A DNA stretch of 64,000 bases from assembly GCA_021234155.1 (NCBI GenBank), contig JAJEKV010000004.1, positions 18,537,310 through 18,601,309 on the forward strand. The letters run 5' to 3'. The first letter of the stretch is position 1; every line of letters begins with the position of its first letter. Both the position numbers and the translations under genes were made by a program. Below are positions 1-10,057 of this stretch, one piece after another. The DNA comes from Isoetes taiwanensis (Eukaryota; Streptophyta; Lycopodiopsida; Isoetales; Isoetaceae). Under the pieces are notes generated by a model. It saw nothing but the letters and a program-made list of their open reading frames with translations, had not been told where the DNA came from and did no database searches.

Positions 1-281
1 TTGTCAACTGAAACTAAGGAAGACAACTAGGTAAGATGATGACACCTTTTATGGGAGCTTTTCGAAAAAGATGTTGATCAAGGAAACTTGTATTGGTTGG
101 ATCACATCGGTATCATGTTCATACTTATATATTATTTCTCGTCTAAACTGTGATGGATAACAGATAACAACAAATTAGTTCATAGATAACTACTATACTA
201 AACACAATTTCATTACTTTTGGACCATACCTGAATTTATGAACCATTTTTAAGATTCATGCTTTAGTGACAGTTTTCATAA

Positions 282-507
282 CTAGCTGACATCCCCAGCG
301 AGTGCTGCGTATGCTTTAGCGTATGCTTCAGCAACAAGCACGGGAATCTTGATGGCGTTGGAGGGCTTCTTCCTATTTGACGGAGCCCAAGCATAGTCAA
401 TAGTCTCTAGCTCCATGCGGCCAGTACCACTTGTGGGTCTCCATCTTTTCTTCCAACATGGCTCCAATGGCTCCAATTTACAGACATTCTTCATAAGATA
501 ACCAGAT
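282..507 (-). CDS. Putative 3'-terminal exon, unknown protein
   Basis: Open frame on the minus strand ending in a stop at 282. A splice-acceptor-like pyrimidine run plus AG sits just before 507 (minus reading ...CAATTTTAG then ATCTGG). The encoded stretch is rich in Lys, Arg, Trp and Ala, with W-K-K-R-W-R-P, a short M-E-L-E-T-I-D-Y segment and an Ala-rich C-terminus. I do not recognise the family. A second exon-like block lies at about 754-860 but I could not connect the two in phase, so this may be a decayed gene or a chance frame. Confidence 0.28.
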
Positions 508-753
508 CTAAAATTGAAACGATGCATTAACCATATTAACCATATGTTTAACGAAATCAAATTGAGCCTACATACCATGCACCTTTACATAATCCTGAAT
601 CGACCTTCTCACTTATAAGGATGCCATATTAGTCTCAACCAATGCAGCTTCCCCCATTTCCTCAACTGACTTATGCAAGACAACCACATTGAACACTTGC
701 CTCCGTCCGTTCTAAGCTCAGATCTGTGATGTTATTGATGCCTTCTGATGCAT

Positions 754-861
754 CTACAACCTTTTCATTTCCATTTGCAAGGTTGCATCTCTGACGTCCT
801 CCACCGAGCCATCATCTTCTGCATTTATTAACCCATCATCAAATTGTGCTCCTACATCTAA
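754..861 (-). other. Exon-like acidic ORF piece
   Basis: On the minus strand a good acceptor (TTTTGCATGTGCAG) is followed by an open frame of acidic residues (D-D-G-L-I-N-A-E-D-D-G-S-V-E-D-V). It stops soon after, and a shifted frame stays open for about 30 further codons towards 660. This is consistent with a broken exon, or with an exon whose donor I cannot place. The product is unknown. Confidence 0.2.
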
Positions 862-949
862 GTCCTGCACATGCAAAAGAAAAATGTTGCGTGAAGGATC
901 CTTGGCAGAAGACAACTTATTTTGCAAGTACCACAAAATGCTCATGATA

Positions 950-2250
950 TGCGCATAAACATACCTAGATATACCCTAGAAGACAACGTATTTTGCAAGT
1001 ACCACCAAATGCTCATGATATGCACAAGGATTCTTAATTTTGTGCTGCAAGGATCTCTTCTATTGTTCAAGCATTTATGCTAATGTACATACATTATAAA
1101 GTTATCAAAAAACAAAAGTCGACAAGATGTCATATAATGTATATGATGAATCTGACGCCATGTAATATATATGATGAATCTGACGCCAGCATGTACTATT
1201 CAATCATTTTTGGGTTGATAGCAATTTGATGTAGTATAATATAAGGTAAGAGCGCAGCTGATTTTGCTCAAAGGTAATTCTGTTGGAGTTTAGTGCATTG
1301 AGAACTCATGGCCAATGTTGCCAAATATAGCTCCAGTGCACTAGCATTTAGGGGACTCATAGCCATTATGCAATATGCCGTGGTTATTCGTTATAAATTT
1401 CAGCAGCGAGGTGGGAGAATATTTTTTTCGCTCGGGTTTGAGAAGATTATCTTTATGTGAAAGTTATAACTTGGTTCTTTATTGGTTAAAATGAGACGAA
1501 TCCAGATCACATCCAGGATTTGTGTTCATGGAATGCACATAGCTGATCAGTACTCGAGCTTTAGTGGATGCCACTAGCAAAAAAATTAAGTGGGAAGAAA
1601 GTGAAATTGGGAAACTTTCTTTACCTTGACTGCATATGAAAGCAAGCCTCACAAACATTTCGCTGGATTATTCTTGAACAACTTTTCCGCACAGATATTT
1701 ATAGTAAGCTCAGATTCTTGATGGCCTAAAAGGATAAATCATCAATCGATTTTTGCATTCCTTTCGCATTTTTTGGGATAAAAAGTGCCTAAATGCCACA
1801 TTGTTAGTTCTGTTTGTAGAATTGCAACCTAGATTTAAACATGCGTTATATTGCTAGGTAATTATTGCTTTAGAATGGTATCGATAGGCTTTGCATTATG
1901 GCATCTCCCGATTGTTCACATTGCATTACACATGCATATGGGTGGTAACGGGTATAATTGCATGTGAAGTTCGCAGTGGCTGATCCTTTTTCTTGTCAGA
2001 TCACAGCGTGTTGTTCAAGCAGCTTGTAGTTGCTTGCTTAACCTATTAAGAATGTTAAAACCACATGGGCAACAAGCCTCGCATTGTTGTAGTCTCTGAT
2101 ACTCCAACTAATGTGTCTGAGAATAAGCAGTTACCGGGTTCATCATATGAGGTATATTGCTTTTTTGTGTAATGTAGCTGCATACTACCTGATGGTTGGA
2201 CAAGCATGTTACAAGCATCCAATTTAACCCAGTAAAATTATCAGTCCACT
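950..2250. other. Intergenic, no gene seen
   Basis: AT-rich unique-looking sequence. I see no long open frame, transposon terminus or RNA gene here. A short near-duplicate (agaagacaac.tattttgcaagtacca) occurs at about 907-935 and 979-1005, and a second pair (atgatgaatctgacgcca) at about 1143 and 1172. Confidence 0.5.
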
Positions 2251-2260
2251 TAGAGATATA

Positions 2261-2305
2261 TCTTATCGAGGGATAAGATACATATAATCTTATCCCTCGA
2301 TAAGA
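2261..2305. repeat. Perfect inverted repeat, 19-bp arms
   Basis: Arms at 2261-2279 and 2287-2305 are exact reverse complements (TCTTATCGAGGGATAAGAT) around a 7-bp spacer. They would form a stable hairpin at the left edge of the AT-rich duplicated region. Function unknown; it could be a remnant of a foldback element. Confidence 0.75.
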
Positions 2306-2440
2306 TTATATATATTTTAACTCTTATTGATTTTAATAATTTGTCTTAATTATCTTTTAATAAGAAATTTGATGATTACTAAAGTATTTAATTGCTTTCA
2401 CTTTAATCTATTTACAATTAAATTTTCATGTAAGAAAGGC

Positions 2441-3031
2441 CCTGAATAATTAAATGTTATTTTTCAAAATACTTACAAGAAAATTTTAAAATAAAATTAA
2501 TTAAATGGTTACACTTATGCTTTAATAACATTTTTTTTTGAAAAGTTTATTATTCATTAATTTTCAATGTATTTTCAATTATTCATAGTTATAATTAAAA
2601 CATTAACTTTATAATTTAATAAATTTCCAACTAAAACTTTTCTTAAAGTGTTTTTAAAAGTGTCAAAGCTTGTCAATTGTGAAATTCTTATAATAATTTT
2701 AAGTCATCGCTTATCAAACCATCATATTTCATTTAGAAATTATCATGATTGTTAACATTAAATTTGTTAAATCACTGAAAATTGAAATTTTATGTTCTTG
2801 AAATGTCTAATTCTGAATAGATTCAAGTGAAAATTAGTTTGAAAAACAATTTTATGCTTTGATAACTGTTAAGGTTTTAATTTAAGGATAAATTTATATA
2901 ATTAAAAATTATAAATAATATAATAATCAAGAAGAATTAAACAATACATATATTCTTATAGTGGCATCCTTAAAGTGCTATCTTTTAAATCTGAATAAGT
3001 TCAAGTTTTGTTGAATATGTGCATTTTATTA
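2441..3031 (+). repeat. Segment R, copy 1 of 3
   Basis: AT-rich block of about 590 bp beginning at 'cctgaataattaaatg' and running into 'gaatatgtgcattttatt'. It recurs nearly unchanged at 4962-5556. The second half (from 'taattttaagtcatcgc', about 2692) also recurs at 4164-4509. It is non-coding in all frames. It is one part of a local duplication that also carries a small ORF. Confidence 0.75.
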
Positions 3032-3038
3032 ATGCCAC

Positions 3039-3064
3039 GGTTCTATTGCGACAGCAATAGAACC
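3039..3064. repeat. Short hairpin, 11-bp arms
   Basis: GGTTCTATTGC (3039-3049) pairs with GCAATAGAACC (3054-3064). A further 'gcaatagaaccgacat' follows, so the motif is partly repeated. It sits at the exact right edge of segment R copy 1. Confidence 0.6.
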
Positions 3065-3289
3065 GACATGTCGCAATAGAACCGACATTCCTTGGATGGG
3101 GACGTCCCTTTGTCACTCCTCCTATTTATTCAGCCTTTCTTCATTGTTCTATCATCGGCGTTCTCTTGAGCTAGATTTTTCCTTCTCTATCCTATCAGTT
3201 TCCCTCACCCTCCCTCCCTTGATGGTTTTTTCAATTGATCGTGTTCGTTATTTCCTTTTCTATGTCCTTTAAATTTGCATTCTTTATTT

Positions 3290-3612
3290 CCTCAGCGTGG
3301 CTTGGTAGCCTCTGAGGCATACTTATTGGTTTGCTCTTTCTCGGCATGACACTAGTATTCTATTTATTCATTCATGTTTTCTCTCGGTGTGGCATTGTAG
3401 CCTCTGAGTTGATGTTTATTATTCATGTTTTCTCTCGGCGTGGCGTTGTTGCCTCCGAGATCATATTTATTGTTTTTCTCGATTAGCCAGTAGCCGAGGG
3501 CACTAATCGGTTGTTTTTTTCCCTCATTTGGTCATTCCGCGGACGGTTCCCGATTGGTCGGTATTTGTTTCTTCTACCGGCGTGGCCCGGAGCCTCCGAG
3601 TCTTCTTGCCTA
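3290..3612 (+). repeat. Degenerate tandem repeat (GCGTGGC..GTAGCCTCTGAG)
   Basis: Five or so imperfect units share the pattern 'ctcggcgtggc-ttggtagcctctgag', spaced by roughly 60-100 bp. They are pyrimidine-rich and end just before an acceptor-like ctttcag at 3644-3650. This may be a decayed leader or promoter-proximal repeat of a small gene or a transposon. Confidence 0.45.
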
Positions 3613-3650
3613 TGGCATCTAACTCATTGACGGGTTATTTTTCTTTCAGC

Positions 3651-4050
3651 CTTGATTCTGCAGGATTATTTAAGGTCTTGTGATTGCCATGGTGCGTGGG
3701 GTCGTGCTTCAACTATTTGCTTGGGTTTTCTCAAAAAACCGAAGAAGAAGTGGTTCTTCTTCCCGATGAGGAGCAGTCATCGGGTCTTCTCATCTTTGCA
3801 TCGACCAAGTGGCAAAGAAAACCATTTTTTATGTTGTATTCTTCAGTTTCGTCATGCTCTCGATGATTGTCTAGTTTCGGAGCATTTAAAGTTCATATTT
3901 CCAAATTTATCTATCCCTAGTGAGGGATCCATTTGTACTCAATGTTTTACAAAGCTCAATGAGAACACCACTTCACTTCGGCCAGTATATGCCTATCATA
4001 GGACCCATTTTATTAATGTTTCATGTGTCATATGTGTCAGATTGTGGTAA
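3651..4050 (+). other. Uncertain open frame after a splice-acceptor-like site
   Basis: An open frame of about 130 codons follows a good acceptor (ttatttttctttcag), but it has no ATG at its head (first codon used is TTG). A competing frame is open over 3684-3866 and reads plausibly (acidic E-E-E-V-V-L-L-P-D-E-E). I recognise neither product. It may be one exon of a broken gene; frame choice is unclear. Confidence 0.18.
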
Positions 4051-4104
4051 TGTCCTTGTCGTAGTGTTCGCGCACTTATTCACTCAAAACTAAAAGCCAA
4101 AATC

Positions 4105-4149
4105 ATGGTATCCCAAATCCCCATTGCTAAGTTAGCATGGGCATTTTAG
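4105..4149 (+). pseudogene. Truncated copy of small membrane ORF
   Basis: Same first 14 codons as the ORFs at 4597 and 5699 (M-V-S-Q-I-P-I-A-K-L-A-W-A-F). The next codon, GGG in the other copies, is replaced by TAG, and after about 20 more bases the sequence runs directly into segment R copy 2. The upstream leader of about 85 bp is shared with the 4597 copy. This is a duplicated, broken copy. Confidence 0.65.
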
Positions 4150-4163
4150 AAGGATGTTTTAAC

Positions 4164-4509
4164 CAATAATTTTAAGTCATCGCTTATCAAACCATCATAT
4201 TTCATTTAGAAATTATCATGATTGTTAACATTAAATTTGTTAAATCACTGAAAATTGAAATTTTATGTTCTTGAAATGTCTAATTCTAAATAGATTCAAG
4301 TGAAAATTAGTTTGAAAAGCAGCAATTTTATGCTTTGATAACTATTAAGGTTTTAATTTAAGGATAAATTTATATAATTAAAAATTATAAATAATATAAT
4401 AATCAATAAGAATTAAACAATACATATATTCTTATAATGGCATCCTTAAAGTGCTACCTTTTAAATCTGAATATGTTCAAGTTTTGTTGAATATGTGCAT
4501 TTTATTAAT
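4164..4509 (+). repeat. Segment R (second half), copy 2 of 3
   Basis: Matches 2692-3031 and 5212-5556 with few substitutions and a 3-bp insertion. It is fused at its left to the truncated small ORF, so the duplication boundaries of this copy differ from the other two. Confidence 0.75.
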
Positions 4510-4596
4510 GTTTGATGTGTCATATGTGTCAGATGGTGGTAGTGTCCTTGTCGTAGTGTCCGCGCACTTATTCACTCAAAACTAAAAGCTAAAATC

Positions 4597-4764
4597 ATGG
4601 TATCCCAAATCCCCATTGCTAAGTTAGCATGGGCATTTGGGAAGGATGTTTTAACCAAGATTGTAGAAGGGATAAAAAAGAATGCAGTGATCATTAGCAT
4701 TGCTACACTTGGGTTAGTAGGAGGTAGGTTCTATAGAATTTATTGGAGGATCCTTCGTTTATGA
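4597..4764 (+). CDS. Small hydrophobic protein, 55 aa, duplicated family
   Basis: ATG-initiated ORF of 55 codons. Visible layout: a short N-terminal stretch with A-K-L-A-W-A-F-G-K-D-V-L, a Lys-rich linker (E-G-I-K-K-N), then a likely membrane helix at about residues 29-44 (A-V-I-I-S-I-A-T-L-G-L-V-G-G) and a basic C-terminus ending in R-I-L-R-L. The paralogue at 5699 differs by several conservative replacements and by its C-terminal tail. The leader (about 4515-4596) is shared with the 4105 copy. I do not recognise the family; nothing shows it is expressed. Confidence 0.45.
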   Translation: MVSQIPIAKLAWAFGKDVLTKIVEGIKKNAVIISIATLGLVGGRFYRIYWRILRL

Positions 4765-4961
4765 TTTGGCCCGAGACCATGGACGAATGGTCTGAGCGAG
4801 AAACCTAATGGCCATGTTAATTGATGCCGCAAACCATCCCATGGTAATAACTTTTATTCATTTTATGATAATTTTGTTACATTAAACATGTTATACTAAT
4901 TCACATCTATTTTTAGATTGGTTGCAATTTATTTGAATGAGAGTACTACTAAAACTGAATC

Positions 4962-5556
4962 TGCCCTGAATAATTAAATGTTATTTTTCAAAATACTTAA
5001 AAGAAAATTTGAAAAAGAAATTAATTAAATGGTTACACTTATGCTTTAATAACATTTTTTTTAAAGTTTATTATTGATTAATTTTCAATGTATTTTTAAA
5101 TTTTCATAGTTACAATTAAAATATTAACTTTATAATTTAATAAATTTTAAACTAAAACTTTTCTTAAAGTGTTTTTAAAAGTGTCAAAGCTTGTAAATTG
5201 TGAAATTCTTATAATAATTTTAAGTCATCGCTTATCAAACCATCATATTTCATTTCGAAATTATCATGATTGTTAACATTAACTTTGTTAAATCACTGAA
5301 AATTGAAATTTTATGTTCTTGAAATGTCTAATTCTAAATAGATTCAAGTGAAAATTAGTTTGAAAAGCAATTTTATGCTTTGATAACTATTAAGGTTTTA
5401 ATTTAAGGATAAATTTATATAATTAAAAGTTATAAATAATATAATAATCAAGAAGAATTAAACAATACATATATTCTTATAATGGCATCCTTAAAGTGCT
5501 ATCTTTTAAATCTGAATAAGTTCAAGTTTTGTTGAATATGTGCGTTTTATTAATGT
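4962..5556 (+). repeat. Segment R, copy 3 of 3
   Basis: Full-length second copy of 2441-3031. Small changes include a shorter T-run at about 5057. It lies between the two intact copies of the small ORF. Confidence 0.75.
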
Positions 5557-5650
5557 TTCATGTGCGTTTTATTAATGTTTCATGTTTTCTTTGTACTTGT
5601 GGTCGCATGTCCTTCGTGACGCTGCCTTTGTGGTGCGACGTAAAAATATA

Positions 5651-5682
5651 CTTCCTTCCTTCCTTCCTTCCTTCCTTCCTTC
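5651..5682 (+). repeat. (CTTC)n microsatellite
   Basis: About eight units of CTTC directly upstream of the small ORF at 5699. It replaces the leader found in front of the other two copies. Confidence 0.9.
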
Positions 5683-5698
5683 TCGTAAAGCCAAAATC

Positions 5699-5854
5699 AT
5701 GGTATCCCAAATCCCCATTGCTAAGTTAGCATGGGCATTTGGGAAGGATGTTTTAACCAAGATTGCAGAAGGGATCAAAGAGAATGTAGTGATCATTAGC
5801 ATTGCTACACTTGGGTTAGTAGGAGGTACGTTCTATAGAATTCATCTTGAATAA
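5699..5854 (+). CDS. Small hydrophobic protein, 51 aa, duplicated family
   Basis: ATG-initiated ORF of 51 codons, paralogous to 4597-4764. Identical through residue 21, then A-E-G-I-K-E-N in place of V-E-G-I-K-K-N, followed by the same likely membrane helix (V-V-I-I-S-I-A-T-L-G-L-V-G-G). The tail ends earlier (R-I-H-L-E). The leader contains a CTTC microsatellite. Two intact copies keep the reading frame while the surrounding non-coding repeat has drifted, which mildly favours real coding function, but the copies may simply be young. Function unknown. Confidence 0.45.
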   Translation: MVSQIPIAKLAWAFGKDVLTKIAEGIKENVVIISIATLGLVGGTFYRIHLE

Positions 5855-6071
5855 ATCCTTCTTATTCATCTTGAATATATCCTTCTCATCTTTTTGGGTA
5901 GAAACTCGAGCATGGGATGGCCGTTATTCCTGTTTTAACAATCTCATCAGATCGTCACTCAGGATTTGGCATTCAAAGCAAACTGCTTTGTGGTTGAACC
6001 AACCTGGCTAAAGGCAGATAGGATACACATAAAAGTGTTCTTATCTGGCTTAATACCTTGCAATTGCATGT

Positions 6072-6454
6072 TTAAAAAGACTGCTCGTTATCGATCTTAG
6101 TTTCACCGTTTTCTAAGGGACCCTTCTCCAAGTTTTTGCCAGCACCTGGGAGAAAAACAAAAGGATGTGTGAAACACGAAAGACAATATAACACTTAAAG
6201 TATCAAGGGAAACATGGGAATTGCATAGTGGCCAAGCATTTATCTAGATTAAGCAGTTGTTCAAACAGCTAAAATAACTGCCTCATTTTGTGCTCTAATG
6301 TACCTTTAGTGATGTTAACAATGTCACCTGGCCTTTTAATTTTTCCTTGTCCTTGCATCAGTCTAAACAAATGCTTTATGCAGTTTGTACAAATCAGTCT
6401 TTCAAAACGTCGGCCCCTAAGATCTTCGAATGATAGTCCTATATATTTAAAATT
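6072..6454 (-). CDS. Two 3' exons of an unknown gene
   Basis: Minus strand. Exon 6454-6304 follows an acceptor TTCTTCCAG and ends at donor AAAG/GTACATT. The intron (6303-6146) ends TTTCTCCCAG, and the last exon 6145-6072 ends in TAA. The phases agree: the upstream exon leaves one base and the downstream exon supplies two, giving Gly. The encoded C-terminus is charged, with a Cys pair (L-I-C-T-N-C-I), F-E-D-L-R-G-R-R-F-E and K-I-K-R-P-G-D-I-V-N-I-T-K, and ends E-Q-S-F. Further 5' exons are probably at higher coordinates (candidates near 6510-6535 and 6806-6925) but I cannot fix them. Family not recognised. Confidence 0.5.
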
Positions 6455-6805
6455 CTGGAAGAACATGAGGCAGCTCAACAGGCATTCAGGCGTATGTAAG
6501 CATGCACCTGTGCATAATTCATAAAGGACTTTGCGTGTATAAAAAACAAATACTAGTTCAATCAACAATATGGTCAATCCAACGGTGTTCTAATTTATGC
6601 TTTGCTAAAGAAAAGTGGACTTGTAAGTGAAACTTTTCATCATTGTCTTGAGCACTAATGATCGATGTCTGTCCTTTTTCAACAACCAAACCGATCTAAC
6701 GGAATTAGGTTTGGAAATGCTATGGCAACCAACTACATTTAAAAAAAAATGTTTTTGGTTTGTACCTTATGGCTCAAGCAAAATTTTACTTCTTTTGATA
6801 TTTAG

Positions 6806-6925
6806 GATCACATAAATCCATGATCTGCAAGAACCAGCCATTCATCTTGACAAGGATAGAAACCACGCATTCAGACCAAAATTGGTATTTGGAGAAGGCA
6901 ACAGAGGTAATATATGAGTCTAAAA
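6806..6925 (-). other. Candidate upstream exon
   Basis: Minus-strand open frame after an acceptor-like CTTCCTTTTAG, with Y-I-T-S-V-A-F-S-K-Y-Q-F-W-S-E and a later W. I see no clear donor. The opposite strand is also partly open with a GTAATA donor, so strand is not certain. Confidence 0.18.
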
Positions 6926-7320
6926 GGAAGTAAACTTACATCGATCATCTTCAACATCTTGTATTAACCGAACTGGCTCCATCCTAAAATGGAATACTAA
7001 ACCTTGAATACGGCAGCATGTCTAGATGCGAAGGATTTTTTATTTGGCAGGTGTCTAGATATTTGAGTACCAAGTGTCGAGATATTGTATAGCCATCTTA
7101 TGGACTTATCCATCCAGGCTATCGTTTTCTCGTGCTTTAAGTCGATTATTACCTATCTATCTTTTTGGCAGAAACTGCAGTCACGTTAACATGTTAAAAG
7201 ATGGCTCGATTATTCATGAGGGCTTACAATCGAGTTACTTGTATTTAGAATCCAGAATAAAGTCCAATAGACAGACACACAGTCCAAGATTCTTCTATTC
7301 CCTAGCAAGCTCTATTTGTT

Positions 7321-7551
7321 AGGGGTAATGTTCGTTGGCTGGCCATTACGCGGGGTAAGGCCACCTGGCGAGCCCGAAATGGCCAGCCAGCGAACATTTC
7401 CCCTTGAAATGTTAGGGCAGTCCACATTTCGCACGTACCGCGCCCTTTTGTTCAATCCGGCGAGCACTAGCAGCCTGCCAAGTGGGATAGGAAAGTTATA
7501 GGATGTAATAAGGGTGATAATATGGAGAAATGTGGCCTGCCCTAACATTTC
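7321..7551. repeat. Double foldback (MITE-like)
   Basis: Two adjacent inverted repeats. The first pairs about 7321-7347 with 7378-7405 (core GTTCGTTGGCTGGCCATT). The second pairs 7406-7430 with 7527-7551 (GAAATGTTAGGGCAG.CCACATTTC, one mismatch). The block is bounded by tgttaggg and ccctaaca. No coding capacity. It resembles a small non-autonomous foldback element; a target duplication could not be assigned. Confidence 0.55.
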
Positions 7552-8040
7552 GATGTTTTATTGTCTCCATTTGGTGTGGTTCTCTCTCCACTTGTGTAAT
7601 GCTTGTGTAATGCCTTTTTGGGTTGCCTCTAAGGGCAAACCCTCGTTTGTATGAAAATATGGGATATGTTGGGTATATGCCAAAATATACCCAGATATTC
7701 GACATGAGTGTCCTAAACTTGTTGTGGGCATCATTTTACCCGTCGCTCCTGTTGGTGGTCGAGCCCTGTCGCGGATGTTTGGATTGGCAAACTAGTATCA
7801 GTGGTTTTTGCAGTTTTGAGTGCAGAGTAAATGCCTCCACTCTCATCTCTATCTCCTAGTTATCTCTATTTGAGCTTTCAGAAGTACTTTGACGTTGTTG
7901 CGTCTGCTCCAATATCCACCTGGAGATTTTCTAGACTTTTTGGAACTGACAATGCTATTGGATTTGTCAATATATTTTTGCATCTTAAATAAGAAGTTGA
8001 GCATTTAAATGGCAGTTTTTCCAACGTAACCAATGGATCA

Positions 8041-9354
8041 GACTCATGGGGAGGTAGACTGACAGCTAGGCCTCAAGATAGTGCAGACCAAATCATAACA
8101 ATGGCGGGGCTAGCTATAGACAATGGCTAGGGTTGACCACTCCATCCGCCCCTCCTGTGCATACTTTGCAGATGGGCTAGATTGGGCTCTGGTACGACTC
8201 TAGCCTTTTGGATATGCAATCTCATGGTATCATCCAACGAGACTGCTCCAGGTTGCATCTCCCCAGTCCGTCGAGGCAAGAAGGGTTCCATCTCCCCTTC
8301 CAGGGGTCTAGAGTTTCCACGGGCGGCTAGAGAATCGTGGCGATACACGATTCTTCCCCGACTTAACCCCCCAAAACAAGAGCCAGGCCATCACCTGCAG
8401 CTCTTGAGAGGCAGGGCAACACCATTGCCCCAGGAGGTGTCGGACCCATGCCCGGTCCATATAAGCCTAGCCCGTTATGGGGTTCCCAGTAGCCGCGCTC
8501 AGCAGGGACCCTCCCTCCGTCTCGCCTCTAGCCTCGTTATGTAGTGCTGAGTCATATCATAGCCCTCGTAGCCCGGTGTGTTCCTATGCACAGGCCGCAT
8601 AATAATAGGAACTAAAGGGTCTAAACTAGAAGCATCACTAAGTAATGGCTACTAGGTCTCTACCCCCCTTCACAATACAAGAAGAGCAAACATGATCAAC
8701 CAACATCACATATAACGTAACATCATAACAATGAGAATAATATCTAAACCTAATCATATGCATCTAACTTACAGTTAGGGTTTATTGATTAGGGTTCAAG
8801 ATCTAGACTGAGGGTTCTAGGAAAGCTCTACTAGAGACACGAAATGCTAACTCATCTGAAGTCCTAACTTCCAGATGTTCTACAAAGAACTCTAACCCAA
8901 ATACCTGCTCCTAAGGAACTCCCTCCTACTCCTGGCATCTCCATGATCTTCAAGGTAGTTGAAGTAGCTCCCACTCCTATTGACGCGCACACGCTCTGGG
9001 GGCTGCTATGCTAGGCTATGCCACAGCAAACGGTTCTCAAAACGGAGTTTCAAGTGCGAAGAAGATTCCCAGGCTCTTGGAGCCAGAAAAGAGGCCTAGG
9101 GTTAGGCCTTTATAGGTTAGGGTTCACATGTTATGCCACGTGGCTCCAATAGGGTAAGTCCATGTGGCGGTTGCCCAATAGGATAAGGCCATGTGGAAAA
9201 TGGCCTTACCCTAAGGGTGTCTAAGTTATATGAATAACTTAGACATGCACCCTATGCCAATAATCTATGGTATACAAGGCTATAGAGATAGACTTCTATA
9301 GTGACGGACTTGGAAATATACATATTTATGGTGTATATTCCCTGGAACGTCACA
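8041..9354 (-). mobile_element. LTR element A, 3' LTR (truncated)
   Basis: Read on the minus strand the LTR starts TGTGACGTTCCAGG at 9354. It is a long near-duplicate of 13719-14910 plus 61450-61534. It breaks off at about 8041 ('gactcatgggg'), so roughly the last 310 bp present in the 5' LTR (13408-13718) are missing. A TATA-like CTATAAAG (minus) lies near 9110, followed downstream by CCTAA motifs. Differences between the two copies are mainly transitions, with one 32-bp deletion in the 5' LTR. Confidence 0.8.
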
Positions 9355-9371
9355 TTCTCTCCCCCTTAGGA
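9355..9371 (-). other. Polypurine tract of element A
   Basis: Minus-strand CCTAAGGGGGAGAGAA abuts the LTR start TGTGACG. This is the expected plus-strand priming site for an LTR retrotransposon read on the minus strand, and it fixes the orientation of element A. Confidence 0.75.
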
Positions 9372-9640
9372 TAATGATGTCCTCAGCATTATGCTAAGTT
9401 GACGAACCTGCAACAGCTCTGCAAAACTCACAACAAGAATATAAGAACTTAACTCTATTGAAGAAGATCAACTTTTCGTTAATTGCTTATTATGTAATTA
9501 TAAGGCTATATTTATAAGTTATACAAAATTATATTAACAACTATTATTATAAAAGTATACACACATAATATTATTACAACAAATTGAGGAGTTCATAGTT
9601 AAGTCTAAAATCTATGACTCCTATCTTTTCGTAACGTGCT

Positions 9641-10057
9641 CCCTCCTCCAGGGATAGGTTCTGTACATACGAAATTATTTTTCTGGACGTATAAAGTCCA
9701 AAAATATGTATTTTTAGGTAAAATACGTCTTTTTCGTATTTTTCCCTCGCCGGTCGGAAAAAAGAATTTTCGCGTAAGCGAAACCTTCATTTAAACGCTG
9801 AAACCTTTTTCGCAGAAAAGCAAGGTTTTCGCTTACAGCGTTTTTTTTTTAAATTTTCGTAAAAGTTTAAACTTAAACTTCAAACTACGCGAAAAAGTTT
9901 CGCGTAGTTTAATCGGAAGGTTTTCGCTTTACGCGAAAAATTCCCGACGTCGGAATTGTTTTTTGTCGTATTATACTTCAAATTTGTGCCGTATCATTCG
10001 AATAATACGTATTGAGTATAAAACGTATACAATATTGAACCTATCCCTGCCCTCCCC
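9641..10057. mobile_element. hAT-type MITE with target duplication
   Basis: The element spans 9649-10049 (401 bp). Its inverted ends begin CAGGGATAGGTTC on both sides. It is flanked by 8-bp direct repeats CCCTCCTC (9641-9648) and CCCTCCCC (10050-10057), with one mismatch. The 8-bp duplication and CAGGG ends are typical of the hAT superfamily. The interior is non-coding and full of palindromic CGCGAAA/TTTCGCG motifs, including a perfect 13-bp-arm hairpin (9882-9894 with 9898-9910). Confidence 0.82.

Noticed and set aside
6937-7000. Short exon starting M-E-P-V-R-L-I-Q-D-V-E-D-D-R on the minus strand with a perfect GTAAGT donor
   Set aside because: The only nearby acceptor would make a 20-base intron, and joining to the 6454 exon creates a stop. 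Left as a curiosity.
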